Shown here: positions 53,778 through 62,830 of the stretch, in pieces
Position numbering within the stretch: position 1 is the stretch's first letter
Layout of the letters: every line of letters begins with the position of its first letter
Origin: Paraglaciecola sp. L1A13
GTDB lineage: Bacteria > Pseudomonadota > Gammaproteobacteria > Enterobacterales > Alteromonadaceae
Reading direction: 5' to 3'
Length of the DNA stretch: 64,000 nt
Assembly: GCF_009796745.1 (NCBI RefSeq)
Contig: NZ_CP047024.1
Coordinates: 868,001 to 932,000, forward strand
The notes under the pieces: model-generated
Told to the model about the DNA's origin: nothing
Seen by the model: only the letters and a program-made list of their open reading frames with translations
The model's database searches: none
Program-made: the position numbers and the translations under genes

Positions 53778-56768
53778 ATGTTACAAGCGGATAAATATTT
53801 ATCAGAAAAGGGTTTTAGGTTGTCTAAGGTGGGTATACTTCGGAAGGTGATTGTGTTGAGCATCGCTGCGGGGGCGGCTTCACATGCAAATGCCCAGAGT
53901 GAATCAGAAGTATCCGATCCAGCTATGGAAAAAATTGTGGTGACAGGTACCAGTATTGCCCGTGACGATAGCGAGGCGCTGCCCGTAACTGTGATGAGCC
54001 AGGAAGAAATGGATCTGCGCGATGCTGGTACACCGGTTGAACTGCTAACATCTCTTCCGTCAGTAACCGGCGTTCCACTCAATGAATCAACCCAGGGCGG
54101 GGCGGGGGCACGGGGTGACGTGGCCGGTATTGCCATGCGTGGATTAGGTACGGAAGCGACGTTGGTACTTTTAAATGGTCGTCGCATTGCTGCCCACGGT
54201 ATGGCACAAGGTACGACAATGACAGTTAATGCGAACACCATGCCTGCACGTGGCTTGCAGCGGGTTGACGTGCTGCGCGATGGAGCTTCGTCGATCTATG
54301 GTTCAGACGCGGTAGCTGGAGTGGTCAACTTCGTGATCGATTCAAAGTACGAAGGCACCAAGCTTGAGGTACAGGGCGGCTTCAATGAAATCGGATCTGG
54401 CGATAATCGCCGTTTTACCGCTACTCACGGCGGTTACTATATGTCAGATAAGTTGCATGTGACGACTACTTTGGACGTATACGATCGTGATCCTATATAC
54501 ATGACCGATATCGGTGGTGACGCTGATAAGGTATCTAGAGTACCCTACGGTTTCAATTCCGTTAACGGACCATTTTTTGATCGTAACGCGTCCAGTCAAT
54601 ACCCAATCTTTTCTGTCGATGGTTTGGGCACCCGCTATATGGTCCCAACCGGTGAAGGCAGCGCTATTATAAGTGATACCCCTGGGGCACGTGACGGCGA
54701 ATTTTCTCGCGATGCATACTATGATATGAACTCAGGTGGTTATTCATTACCCGAGACATCACGCCTGAACTGGTTTACACAGTTGGACTATGAACTGGAT
54801 AATGGCGTGCAGCTGTTCGGTGAGGCGCTTTACTATGCCGCTGAATCCAACATGGAGCGAGCCCCAGTCGCATATAGTGCCTCTGCCAACCGGACAATCG
54901 TTATCGATGCGGATAATCCGATAAACCCTTATGATGCCAATGTGACTCTCAGTAACTATCGCTTTGTCGATAACGGCAATGAGCGGGCAGAAGTGGATAC
55001 CGAAGCGTTTCGTGGTGTTCTTGGAGCTCGCGGCGATATCAGCGCGAACTGGGACTGGGAAACGGCGGCCACATATTCGAGAAACCGTACCCGTGATATT
55101 TCGCAAAATGCCATTCGGGAATCTGCAGCCATTGCTGCGATTGATGCCGGCTTATACAATCCCTTTGGTTATAACTTTGATACCATCGATGGGGTGGTTA
55201 CTCCAACCTCAGGTTATGTCAACGACCCAGATGTCATTGATACGTTTTCTCAGAAATTTAGGCAAACAGGTACGGACATTTTAGCAACTGCTGATGCACG
55301 GGTGACCGGTGAACTCGTCGAAACCTGGGCCGGAGCATTACAAGTTGCCTTTGGTGTTGAGTATCGTTACGAAGACTATCTGTTACATCGACCACAGTAC
55401 GCGGGGTTGAACTATGAAGGTAATGAGCTAGGCCTAGACCCTGACGATAATGACTTTATCCAGGCTTCACCAGCAGCAAATCTTTCCGGTACCCGCGGTG
55501 TTTTCGCCGGATTTGGTGAAGCCGTTATTCCGTTGGCCTCTCCGTATAACGATATTCCTGGGATCTACAGTCTGTCGATCGGTGCATCACTGCGCTATGA
55601 GAACTATGATGATTTCGGTAGTACCACAAACCCGAAATTTACCATCGATTATCGTCCGGTCGAGGCGATTATGATCCGGTCATCTTATAACGAAGGTTTT
55701 CGCGCTCCTAACCTGGCGATGCTTGGCTACGAGCGAACCACTGTAGCGTCTTATAATGACCCATATCGTGCCGATCTTATTGGTGGCGGTGAATCTCCTC
55801 GCTTGCAAACAACAGGTGCTCTCGGTGAGCTTGAACCAGAAACGTCTGAAGGAATCACTTTAGGGGTTGTTGTTAATATCCCTTGGGCTAGTGGTCTGAG
55901 CTTATCAGTAGATTACTTCAAGATCGAGATGGAAAACGTGATTGCCACGCCTAACGCCAGCCAGATTCGCAACGATGACGCGGCGCGTTTACAGACGGCA
56001 ACGCAGGCTGCTTTGGATGCAGGTACCTCAATTGATAATATTAATTTGGGTAGTGGTACTGACAGTTATGTGGGTAACCCGAATGTTGTACGAGCTGCTG
56101 TTACCGATGAAGATCGTGCCGTCTTCGCTGACTTCAATGCCAGTCGACCTCAATCGCAATGGCTGGCTGCTGCCGGTCAACTGATCAATACGTTAACCTC
56201 ATTCGCTAATCTGGATAATCAAGAGGTTGCAGGTTACGATTTTAACGTCACTTATAAAATGCCAGATTTCTCTTGGGGTACTTTATCATTTGTCACCGAC
56301 TGGACTTATCTGGATGAGTTTACTCGTACCGGTGGGTTGACAGGTGTTTCAGAAGAAATCCTGGCAACCGATGGCAATGCCGAGCTGCGCGGCTCCATGT
56401 CTTTGTCATGGGAAAACGATACTTGGGCTGCAGGTGTTTCCGGTTACTATATTGGCGAATATGCCGATACCGCTGCGACATTCAATCCAGATGAAACCTG
56501 GAACGGCAGCCTCCCTGGCTATGTGAAAACCGTAGATGGCGTTAACTATTGGAAGGTTGAACAAAATATAACCTTCAATGCTTTTGTCTCTAAGACTTTT
56601 TATGTTGATGATTCTTTCCTGGATGGAACTTCCATTCGACTCGGGGTGAAGAATCTTTTGGACGAAGAGCCTCCATTGACCCCAGACTACGCTGGTTATG
56701 ATCCCTCTGTCTACAATAGCGTCGCGATGGGACGTGTTTGGACCCTGCGTTTAACCAAGGACTTCTGA
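53778..56768 (+). CDS. TonB-dependent receptor, ~1000 residues
   Basis: 996 residues from ATG 53778 (GGGG just upstream), with a signal peptide ending SHANAQ. There is no STN domain, so it does not signal to a FecR. A TonB-box-like segment MEKIVVTGTSIA is followed by a plug with VLLNGRRIAAHG and LRDGASSIYGSDAVAGVVNF, then a large beta-barrel (SSYNEGFRAPNLAML; ends LRLTKDF with terminal Phe). Receptors of this size class often import oligopeptides or oligosaccharides. It is followed 47 bases later by the CapA gene on the same strand, which points to a common substrate. Confidence 0.93.
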   Translation: MLQADKYLSEKGFRLSKVGILRKVIVLSIAAGAASHANAQSESEVSDPAMEKIVVTGTSIARDDSEALPVTVMSQEEMDLRDAGTPVELLTSLPSVTGVPLNESTQGGAGARGDVAGIAMRGLGTEATLVLLNGRRIAAHGMAQGTTMTVNANTMPARGLQRVDVLRDGASSIYGSDAVAGVVNFVIDSKYEGTKLEVQGGFNEIGSGDNRRFTATHGGYYMSDKLHVTTTLDVYDRDPIYMTDIGGDADKVSRVPYGFNSVNGPFFDRNASSQYPIFSVDGLGTRYMVPTGEGSAIISDTPGARDGEFSRDAYYDMNSGGYSLPETSRLNWFTQLDYELDNGVQLFGEALYYAAESNMERAPVAYSASANRTIVIDADNPINPYDANVTLSNYRFVDNGNERAEVDTEAFRGVLGARGDISANWDWETAATYSRNRTRDISQNAIRESAAIAAIDAGLYNPFGYNFDTIDGVVTPTSGYVNDPDVIDTFSQKFRQTGTDILATADARVTGELVETWAGALQVAFGVEYRYEDYLLHRPQYAGLNYEGNELGLDPDDNDFIQASPAANLSGTRGVFAGFGEAVIPLASPYNDIPGIYSLSIGASLRYENYDDFGSTTNPKFTIDYRPVEAIMIRSSYNEGFRAPNLAMLGYERTTVASYNDPYRADLIGGGESPRLQTTGALGELEPETSEGITLGVVVNIPWASGLSLSVDYFKIEMENVIATPNASQIRNDDAARLQTATQAALDAGTSIDNINLGSGTDSYVGNPNVVRAAVTDEDRAVFADFNASRPQSQWLAAAGQLINTLTSFANLDNQEVAGYDFNVTYKMPDFSWGTLSFVTDWTYLDEFTRTGGLTGVSEEILATDGNAELRGSMSLSWENDTWAAGVSGYYIGEYADTAATFNPDETWNGSLPGYVKTVDGVNYWKVEQNITFNAFVSKTFYVDDSFLDGTSIRLGVKNLLDEEPPLTPDYAGYDPSVYNSVAMGRVWTLRLTKDF

Positions 56769-56815
56769 GAGTAAATTGGCACCAAACTCTTTTAATCTTA
56801 AAGGATATATAATTT

Positions 56816-58210
56816 ATGAAAGTAAAATTCAGTGCCGCCAGTGCGGTTGTAGTTGGCCTTCTTGCCATTCAGTTTTCTCAGTCCGCATTCGGGCAGGTCT
56901 GGGAGTCCGCCGGGGGTGAGAAAGACGAAATGGTCTTTGTCCTAACTGGAGATTCAATCATCAACCGCCGGATGTCGACCATCAACAAGCCCAAAATTGA
57001 CAAGATGTTCGATGTCATTCGGGGGGCTGATGCCGCCTACACCAATTTCGAAAGCTTGATTCACGATTTTGAGTACCCACCGGCGCAACAGAGTGGGGGA
57101 ACATATATGGGCTCGCCGCGGTTTGTACTGGATGAACTCGAGTGGGCAGGCTTCGATATGGTGTCCCTCGCCAATAACCATACAGGTGACTATGGCATCG
57201 AAGGGCAGCGTAGTACGCTAAAAGCTCTGGCTGAAACAGACCTGATTTACGCTGGCGTGGGAGAAAATCTCGCTCTGGCCCGTAAGCCTGGTTATCTGGA
57301 TACCAAGAAAGGTCGTGTTGCAATGATCTCCCTGTCGACAAGCTTTCCCGATGCTAGTATCGCCGGACCCCAGCGAAAGGATTTACGCGGCCGTCCAGGT
57401 CTGAATCCACTGCGTCACTCGGTGACATACACCGTCCCTCAAGCTACCTTCGACACGATTTCGGAACTATCCGGTGGACCTGTCAATGCTCAAAAGGCCG
57501 CTTTCCGTGGTGTACCCGAGGGTTCGGTCTATTTTGGTGGTGCTTCTTACGAAGTAGGTGATGAACTTAGCAAAATAACTAAGCCTAATGAGCGAGATAT
57601 GAAAGAGCTTATTGCCAGTATTCGTGATGCGAAACAGCAGGCGGATTGGGTTGTTGTCGCTGGCCACCACCATGAGTCATTAGAGCTGGACAATCGCGAT
57701 CAGCCAGCGGCTTTCTATGTTGAATTCGCCCATGCAGCCATAGACGCCGGTGCTGACGTGGTGGTTTCACACGGACATCATATGTTGCGTGGTGTCGAAG
57801 TCTACAGCGGCAAGCCGATTTTTTACTCTCTGGGGGATTTCGTTTTTGAAAATGATTTAGTTGATATGCAGCCTGCGGATAACTACGACAAGGTCAGTCT
57901 AGACGGTGATGCCCTGCCAAGCGGCTACTACAGCAAGCGTTCCAAAAATGACACCGTAGGCTTCCCAGCCGACCGCCGTTACTGGCAGTCTGTTGTCGCT
58001 GAGGTCGTTTTTTCTATAGACGGCAGGCTGAAAGAAGTGCGTATGCACCCAATATCTCTCGGTTTTGGTAACAAGCGCACCCAGCGAGGTCAGCCCTATC
58101 CAGCACCCACAGAAGAAGCAGATCAGATCATCGGCGACCTGAAGCGAGTCAGCGAACCCTTTGGAACACAATTTAAATACTCCAAGGGGCTGATTACCGT
58201 GACACCTTAG
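56816..58210 (+). CDS. Exported CapA-family metallohydrolase (PgsA/CapA-like)
   Basis: 464 residues with a signal peptide (SAASAVVVGLLAIQFSQSAFGQ). Family motifs: LTGDSIINRRM, NFESL, SLANNHTGDYG, VVAGHHHESLE, VVSHGHHMLRGVEVYSGKPI and FYSLGDFVFEN. CapA/PgsA proteins belong to the calcineurin-like fold and are tied to poly-gamma-glutamate synthesis, anchoring or hydrolysis. No capB, capC or other polymer-synthesis gene is present, so a degradative role is more likely. It is separated from the transaminase gene by a region with a long inverted repeat. AAAGGA lies upstream of the ATG. Confidence 0.87.
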   Translation: MKVKFSAASAVVVGLLAIQFSQSAFGQVWESAGGEKDEMVFVLTGDSIINRRMSTINKPKIDKMFDVIRGADAAYTNFESLIHDFEYPPAQQSGGTYMGSPRFVLDELEWAGFDMVSLANNHTGDYGIEGQRSTLKALAETDLIYAGVGENLALARKPGYLDTKKGRVAMISLSTSFPDASIAGPQRKDLRGRPGLNPLRHSVTYTVPQATFDTISELSGGPVNAQKAAFRGVPEGSVYFGGASYEVGDELSKITKPNERDMKELIASIRDAKQQADWVVVAGHHHESLELDNRDQPAAFYVEFAHAAIDAGADVVVSHGHHMLRGVEVYSGKPIFYSLGDFVFENDLVDMQPADNYDKVSLDGDALPSGYYSKRSKNDTVGFPADRRYWQSVVAEVVFSIDGRLKEVRMHPISLGFGNKRTQRGQPYPAPTEEADQIIGDLKRVSEPFGTQFKYSKGLITVTP

Positions 58211-58252
58211 CCAAAACTCGCCTGCAGTATTTCTGGCGGGCATTTCTCACCA

Positions 58253-58301
58253 GCAAGTAACTAATTGTCTTTATACTAAATAGGGACGATTAGTTACTTG
58301 C
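58253..58301 (+). promoter_or_regulatory. Long inverted repeat upstream of the D-amino-acid transaminase gene
   Basis: GCAAGTAACTAAT (58253-58265) and ATTAGTTACTTGC (58289-58301) are perfect 13-bp complements. The pairing extends inward by T·G and GTC/GAC to 17 bp, leaving a 15-nt loop. No T-run follows, so it is not an ordinary terminator. It may be an operator for a dimeric regulator or a structured leader, 90 bases before the transaminase ATG. Confidence 0.6.
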
Positions 58302-58390
58302 GACCTGGCGAATATCAACGAGCAGGTATTCGTTCGCTGGGCAGTGGTTGTGCCCATGTTTAATTTCTACCTTTGAAAATGGTGTCAACA

Positions 58391-59251
58391 ATGAATACGG
58401 TATATCTCAACGGCGACTTTCTGCTTGCCAACCAAGCCAAAATCTCTCCTCTTGACCGGGGCTTTCTGTTTGCTGACGGCATCTATGAAGTCATTCCTGC
58501 CGTAGGAGGTATTCTATTCGGCCTCGACGAACATCTAAAACGCTTAGAGCGTTCCCTCGCAGCGTTATCCATTGAAAATCCGATGTCTAAGGAGGCTTGG
58601 GTGAGCCTCTGTCACGATATGGTAGCTCGTAATGGAGAGGGGGACCTCTCAATCTATATCCAAGTAACCCGTGGCGCTCCCTACAAGCGCGATCATAAAT
58701 TTCCGGCTCCCGCGGACGAAGTCAAGCCTACAGTGTTCCTGACGGCATCGTCTTTGGAGCGTTCGTCAATTTACAATATTGACGCGACAAAGGGGGCTAG
58801 TGCGATTGTCCGTGATGATATTCGCTGGTCTCGCTGTGATATTAAATCCGTCTCTTTACTACCTAATGTGATGATAAAGCAGGAAGCCAATGAATCTGGC
58901 GCTATGGAAGCGATTTTAAAGCGCGACGGTTTTATCACCGAGGGTACTTCGTCCAACGTTTTTATTGTGAAAAATGGCATAGTGGTCACCCCTCCCCTTA
59001 GTAATCGTATTCTGCCGGGGGTGACTCGCATTTTCGTCTTAAAAATGTGTGAGGAGCTGGGTTATAAATTAGAAGAGCGCGATTTTACCGAAGACGAACT
59101 GCGTGCAGCAGATGAGCTCTGGATCAGCAGCTCCACCAAAGATGTTTTGCCCATTGTTAGCCTTGAAGAAGATGCGATTGGCGATGGTAAGCCTGGTCCA
59201 ATGTGGAAGGATTTAGCTGAACGTCTAATGGCTTTTAAACATCCCGATTAA
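58391..59251 (+). CDS. dat: D-amino-acid transaminase (class IV, Dat-like)
   Basis: 286 residues from ATG 58391 (an upstream TTG/ATG would add 4-6). This PLP enzyme interconverts D-amino acids and 2-oxo acids. The PLP lysine is K152 in DIKSVSLLPNVMIKQEA. YEVIPAVGG, RGFLFADG and TEGTSSNVF are family motifs. QVTRGAPYKRDHKFP contains R100-x-H102, the R-x-H pair that binds the substrate carboxylate in Bacillus D-amino-acid transaminase and distinguishes it from branched-chain or ADC lyase types. It ends the cluster and acts in the cytoplasm, downstream in logic from the acidic amino-acid symporter. D-Glu, D-Asp and D-Ala are likely substrates. Confidence 0.92.
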   Translation: MNTVYLNGDFLLANQAKISPLDRGFLFADGIYEVIPAVGGILFGLDEHLKRLERSLAALSIENPMSKEAWVSLCHDMVARNGEGDLSIYIQVTRGAPYKRDHKFPAPADEVKPTVFLTASSLERSSIYNIDATKGASAIVRDDIRWSRCDIKSVSLLPNVMIKQEANESGAMEAILKRDGFITEGTSSNVFIVKNGIVVTPPLSNRILPGVTRIFVLKMCEELGYKLEERDFTEDELRAADELWISSSTKDVLPIVSLEEDAIGDGKPGPMWKDLAERLMAFKHPD

Positions 59252-59710
59252 AAAGTCTGAATAACTGCTTTATGGGGATCTTGATGACGTCATCGTAGGG
59301 TTGAGCATTACCACAAAGCTGTGCAGCACCAATTAGCCTTTACCACGGCCGATGCTTGCCAAATAGTGCAGACAGCGAGTTGATCTGTCGCATGAAGCGG
59401 ACGCATTTTTCAACAGGGTAGACCACTAAGTGGCTGCATATTCTTTAGTATAAGTTCTGATATGACTCACAATAACCACCACCATGCCGCTGGCTGGAAA
59501 ACGGCAAACAGCAAACAGGGGGGAGATGCAATCCTGAAGGCGGGTTTGCCCAAGGCAATCATAACCCGCAATTGCCGGAAGGCCTCAGATATAAAAAGCA
59601 CCAAAAACAATACTCCCGTCACCAACATTTTTACCTGGAATGTGCCTCTGTCAAAATCGATCCTACTGCATTATTAATGATTGACTAACAATGACAAATT
59701 TGCCTATATG
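59252..59710. other. Region between the cluster and the IS110 element
   Basis: About 460 bases with no convincing gene. A 71-codon open frame (59462-59677) has low-complexity His/Asn/Lys content and no ribosome binding site. This marks the right edge of the higher-G+C cluster. Confidence 0.35.
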
Positions 59711-59910
59711 TAGGGGACTCCATTTAAGACTAGACCGTCGGAGAAAATGCGGCCATAAAGAGGTTGTTGGTTTAGCCGAATGTGCTTAGTTTTACAAAAA
59801 ATTTTGCTGCATCTTTCGAAATAATGACTTCGCGCTTAGTTTTTTCATGCCATCATTTCTATTAAGTGGGCTTAAATATAAACGTACATAACAAGTGACT
59901 ATGGTGTCAA
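59711..59910 (-). ncRNA. Candidate bridge-RNA region of the IS110-family element
   Basis: IS110-family recombinases use a structured bridge RNA encoded in the longer non-coding end of the element, 3' of the gene in the IS1111 subgroup. Here about 200 non-coding bases follow the transposase stop. I did not resolve the two-loop fold by eye. Confidence 0.25.
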
Positions 59911-60869
59911 TCATTGAATTTTCGCCATATTCTCATCCCACATAACCCCGTCTCTCACCATAGAATTTAAGATAATAATCATCTTTCTCAGGCAAGCGAT
60001 AATAGCGACCTTTTTTGGTTTGCCTTGCTCAACTAATCGTTGGTACGTCGATTTAAAAACAGGATTACACTGCATGGCTGACATCATTGCCATGAACATA
60101 ACTGTGCGTATCTGGTGTCTTCCTCCTTTGATTTTTCGCTGTCCTTGATAAGTCCCGCTTTCTCGATTGATAGGAGCCACACCGATTAGAGAGGACGCTT
60201 GTTTGTTGGCGATATATCCTAGTTCAGGCATATTACTGAGTAAGCTAAAGGCAACGACTTTGCCTACACCAGGCATTGACTGAATGATGGCGTTTTTAGC
60301 TTGATACTCTGGACAGTCTTCAATGATCCCATTCATTAACGTATCGACTTTTTCAATCTCACGCATCAGTATTTTAAGCAGTGCATTCACGCTTTTGTGT
60401 AGTGTCTTAGGGAGTATTGTCAGCCTGTTTTTCTCCATCGTTTGCATACTGATAAGCTGTTTGCGTCTCGATAATAAATCGCTCATTAATTGCATAGTAT
60501 CAGGACGTAATTCAGACTCTGCGGGCTGTATGGCCTCACCATAATGCGCAATAAGCTGTGCATCGAGTTTATCGGTTTTGGCTAAACGACCAATGGCCCC
60601 AGCAAACTTTTTAATGTGGGCTGGATTAATAATTGAAATAGGTAAGTTGGCTTTTTTACAGGCCACTGCAAAAGCAAATTCTAATCGACCTGTTGCTTCA
60701 ATGACAATTCGTTCAGGGCGATGTGTTTTAATCTCTTTTATTGCTTTTTTATCCCATTATCATCATTGGTGACTGAAAAATAAATATCTAATGGACGGAT
60801 ATAAATATCGAGTAGTGTTTTACCCGTATCGACACCCACTGTAATGCTTTGATTTGCGTTTGTATTCAT
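59911..60869 (-). pseudogene. IS110-family transposase, frameshifted near the N-terminus
   Basis: From ATG 60869 the protein starts MNTNANQSITVGVDTGKTLL (first Asp of the DEDD domain), then hits TAA after GIKKQ. Adding one base to the six-T run at 60745-60750 restores AIKEIKTHRPERIVIEATGR, which joins the remaining frame (ACKKANLPISIINPAHIKKF and KTDKLDAQLIAHYG). The C-terminal half has SMPGVGKVVAFSLLSNMPEL and SSLIGVAPINRESGTYQG with the catalytic-type Ser region. The restored length is about 319 residues, normal for the family. A downstream 251-residue piece is open on its own but lacks the first acidic residues. Sequencing error in the homopolymer is possible. Confidence 0.88.
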
Positions 60870-60960
60870 AATAAGCTGACTCTGCCTTGCTAATTCGGGT
60901 CGGTAACCGAGTTATCGAGGCCCAGTTGACTATCCGAGTTTTATGCTTGGAGTCCTATGT

Positions 60961-61319
60961 AGCGTTCGTAATTGGTAGCGGTCTCTCAACAGAGGAGCCA
61001 AAACATCATCGAACTACTACATAAGAAGGCTATAGTTGCTGCTATAGCTTGGGCCTCACTTTACCTAAAACTGAAAAGGATAGAATGTGAATTCAAGGAA
61101 AGATTATCCATACAAAAACATAATAGTGGGGATTTTACTCGCTGAAAAAGCGCTCCTAAAATTCCCATACGTTAAGCGTTAATGTCCAGTTTACGTTTAA
61201 AAGCCAATAAATATTAGAACAAACCTACTGCTAAATTCTTTCCCTGATTGTCAAATTCAGGGACACCCTGACCGCCTCCTTTCTGCTAATTAAGGATCGT
61301 TCCCTGACCTGCTTGACTA
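60961..61319. other. Intergenic region, nothing firm
   Basis: A perfect 7-bp hairpin (GCTATAG / CTATAGC) lies near 61030-61050. No gene is supported. Confidence 0.3.
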
Positions 61320-61583
61320 TGTCTGCAATTGGCACAAACTTACTACTCAACCCAAACACTATAACTGGCTGCTTACTCTGTGGAGCTGCCAAAGAACTCA
61401 CATCAATTGCTCGCTCATTGACAACAAAAATATTGTTGGATGAGGCAATACATTGCTAACGTGAATACGACAAAGTCGCTCGGTAATTAATCCTACATTT
61501 GCATTGACACCTGGTGTCTGCCTTAAGTTTAAAGGTAGAAGAGCATTAAACTGTTTGTGAATCCAGGTATCTGCATATGTCAC
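61248..61583 (-). pseudogene. Remnant of an unknown gene next to the broken antitoxin gene
   Basis: In one minus frame (61583-61398) the translation NALLPLNLRQTPGVNANVG then LITERLCRIHVSNVLPH is protein-like. A one-base shift near 61440 continues it as NIFVVNERAIDVSSLAAPQS, KQPVIVFGLSSKFVPIADIV and so on to a stop near 61250. I do not recognise the family. It lies where the RES toxin of an Xre-RES pair would be expected, but no RES-domain motif is seen. Confidence 0.35.
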
Positions 61584-61933
61584 TTAAATGAATCACGCTG
61601 CCCTTCAACATATATTTTAAAGCAGACTCATGATTGAAATTTTTATTGGGCTTTTGTGGCCATGCATCAGCTTGTTCTCGTGAAGGAAACAAAATGCCAG
61701 GGTTTTATAAATACGAAGTATGTATGAATTACGGTCTAGTGTTTCTGTCGATAAATTAGCTACTCGCTCTTTTTTCCAGTCAAAAAGGTCGATTCAGCCG
61801 GATTACCAAGTAAAACCATCTGTTCGTTCGGTCTGACATCCCATGCGCTGACTATGTTAAAAAACACTGATAGCGCAACACGTGCTGTTTTCATAGGATC
61901 TTGGTGTAGTAAAGCTTGCTCATTTTCAGACAT
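61546..61933 (-). pseudogene. DUF2384 (MbcA/ParS/Xre-type) antitoxin gene with one frameshift
   Basis: From ATG 61933 the frame reads MSENEQALLHQDP, MKTARVALSVFFNIV, LLGNPAESTFFDWKKER and SYILRIYKTLAF. It then runs into a wrong frame. Adding one base to the four-base run at 61691-61694 gives LFPSREQADAWPQKPN, HESALKYMLKGSVIHL and SDICRYLDSQTV before TAA at 61546. This is the complete DUF2384 antitoxin layout: N-terminal helix-turn-helix region and the C-terminal toxin-binding domain. Such antitoxins normally pair with RES-domain toxins that deplete NAD+. No toxin gene is visible next to it. Confidence 0.82.
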
Positions 61934-62076
61934 TAATTAGTTCTCTGTGCCTTGTGTATAAAAAGGACCCCACAAGGGAGTGTGGCTCAACATACGTCAA
62001 TTTTAAACGTTGCATGATATATATGGCACCGACCAGCCCTATATGCTGAAGTGTCGAGATCGTCTGTGGATCACTA

Positions 62077-62274
62077 TTAACTAAGTTTGACGTTCCATGG
62101 CAACAGGTGAACAATGTCGTCCCCCGGTCGCAATGCGGGGGGGCGCTTAACAATGTGTTGAGTTAATTGAATGGCACTAAGCCATTGGCTCAGGCTATAA
62201 GCCATCGCTTTCCCGAATGCCGTTTTGGGCGGCAGCTGATTAACGGATTTATCCAGCCAGTCTTTAAATTGCAT
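62077..62274 (-). pseudogene. IS66-family transposase fragment
   Basis: FKDWLDKSVNQLPPKTAFGK then AMAYSLSQW (62274-62182) matches the segment of IS66 TnpC before the conserved NNRAE block. After SQW the frame loses similarity. Only this short piece is recognisable, so the element is a scar. Confidence 0.6.
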
Positions 62275-62545
62275 GATTAGGGGCAAGACTGTTGTTTACC
62301 GCGCCACTTATATATCTTGTACCAGCTCATGTTTATCCGGTTTCTATCCTGTAGAGCTTCTGAATATGATTCAACTCCCTATAGTGCGTCAACTATCCTG
62401 ACATAAGAGGGAAATGGCTGATCGATTTCGACCGGTACATGCATTAGTTACTAAGCCATCTGTCTGAACATAATACCGAATTATAGATTGGGAAAGTAAG
62501 CAATATAGCACCCCACTATTTTCTATAGGGCTTTATTACATAACA
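62275..62545. other. Intergenic region, nothing recognised
   Basis: No gene, strong hairpin or repeat was seen between the IS66 scar and the second DUF2384 gene. Confidence 0.3.
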
Positions 62546-62830
62546 TCAACATGTCATGCCGTGGTTTAATCTGTTGACAGAGTTCTTAACGCTAGCAAAG
62601 CCGGCGTCACTCATAAGTAAAGACAAGGGGGTAACGCTACCTAAGCCGATATTCTCAGTTACGAACCACGATTGTGCGCGTTTTCTCGTTCCAAAATACG
62701 CAGTGGCAATTGACATGAGTTTTAGTAATTTATCTTCGGGAGATGATAATTCTGAATTCAAAATCCGCTCGATCGCATCAGATTCAATGCCATATAAATC
62801 GCTTAACATTTCAAGTTCTGACGTATTCAT
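62546..62830 (-). CDS. Small DUF2384 (MbcA/ParS-like) antitoxin-type protein
   Basis: 94 residues from ATG 62830, chosen because AAAAAGGAGT lies just upstream; the open frame reaches 62878. The C-terminal half is a typical DUF2384 toxin-binding domain: SIATAYFGTRKRAQSWF, LGSVTPLSLLMSDAGFASVK and NSVNRLNHG. The N-terminal part (MNTSELEMLSDLYGIES) is short. It is intact while the other DUF2384 gene 600 bases away is broken. No RES or other toxin gene adjoins it, so it is a solitary antitoxin-like protein or the survivor of a lost pair. Confidence 0.8.
   Translation of the reverse strand: MNTSELEMLSDLYGIESDAIERILNSELSSPEDKLLKLMSIATAYFGTRKRAQSWFVTENIGLGSVTPLSLLMSDAGFASVKNSVNRLNHGMTC

Larger units (their letters stand above)
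59711..60960 (-). mobile_element. IS110-family insertion element (approximate limits)
   Basis: An IS110-type transposase gene (60869 down to 59911) lies between GGACTCCA (59715-59722) and TGGAGTCC (60948-60955), an 8-bp inverted match. Inverted repeats near the ends and a longer non-coding stretch after the transposase fit the IS1111 subgroup. Total about 1.25 kb. The true ends cannot be fixed without an empty-site comparison. Confidence 0.5.

Noticed and set aside
40833..59251. Calling the cluster a microcystin-degradation (mlr) locus
   Set aside because: Only an M81/MlrC-like gene is present. mlrA, mlrB and mlrD are absent, so the substrate cannot be named.
59462..59677. A 71-codon His/Asn/Lys-rich frame after the transaminase gene
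   Set aside because: Low-complexity composition and no ribosome binding site.
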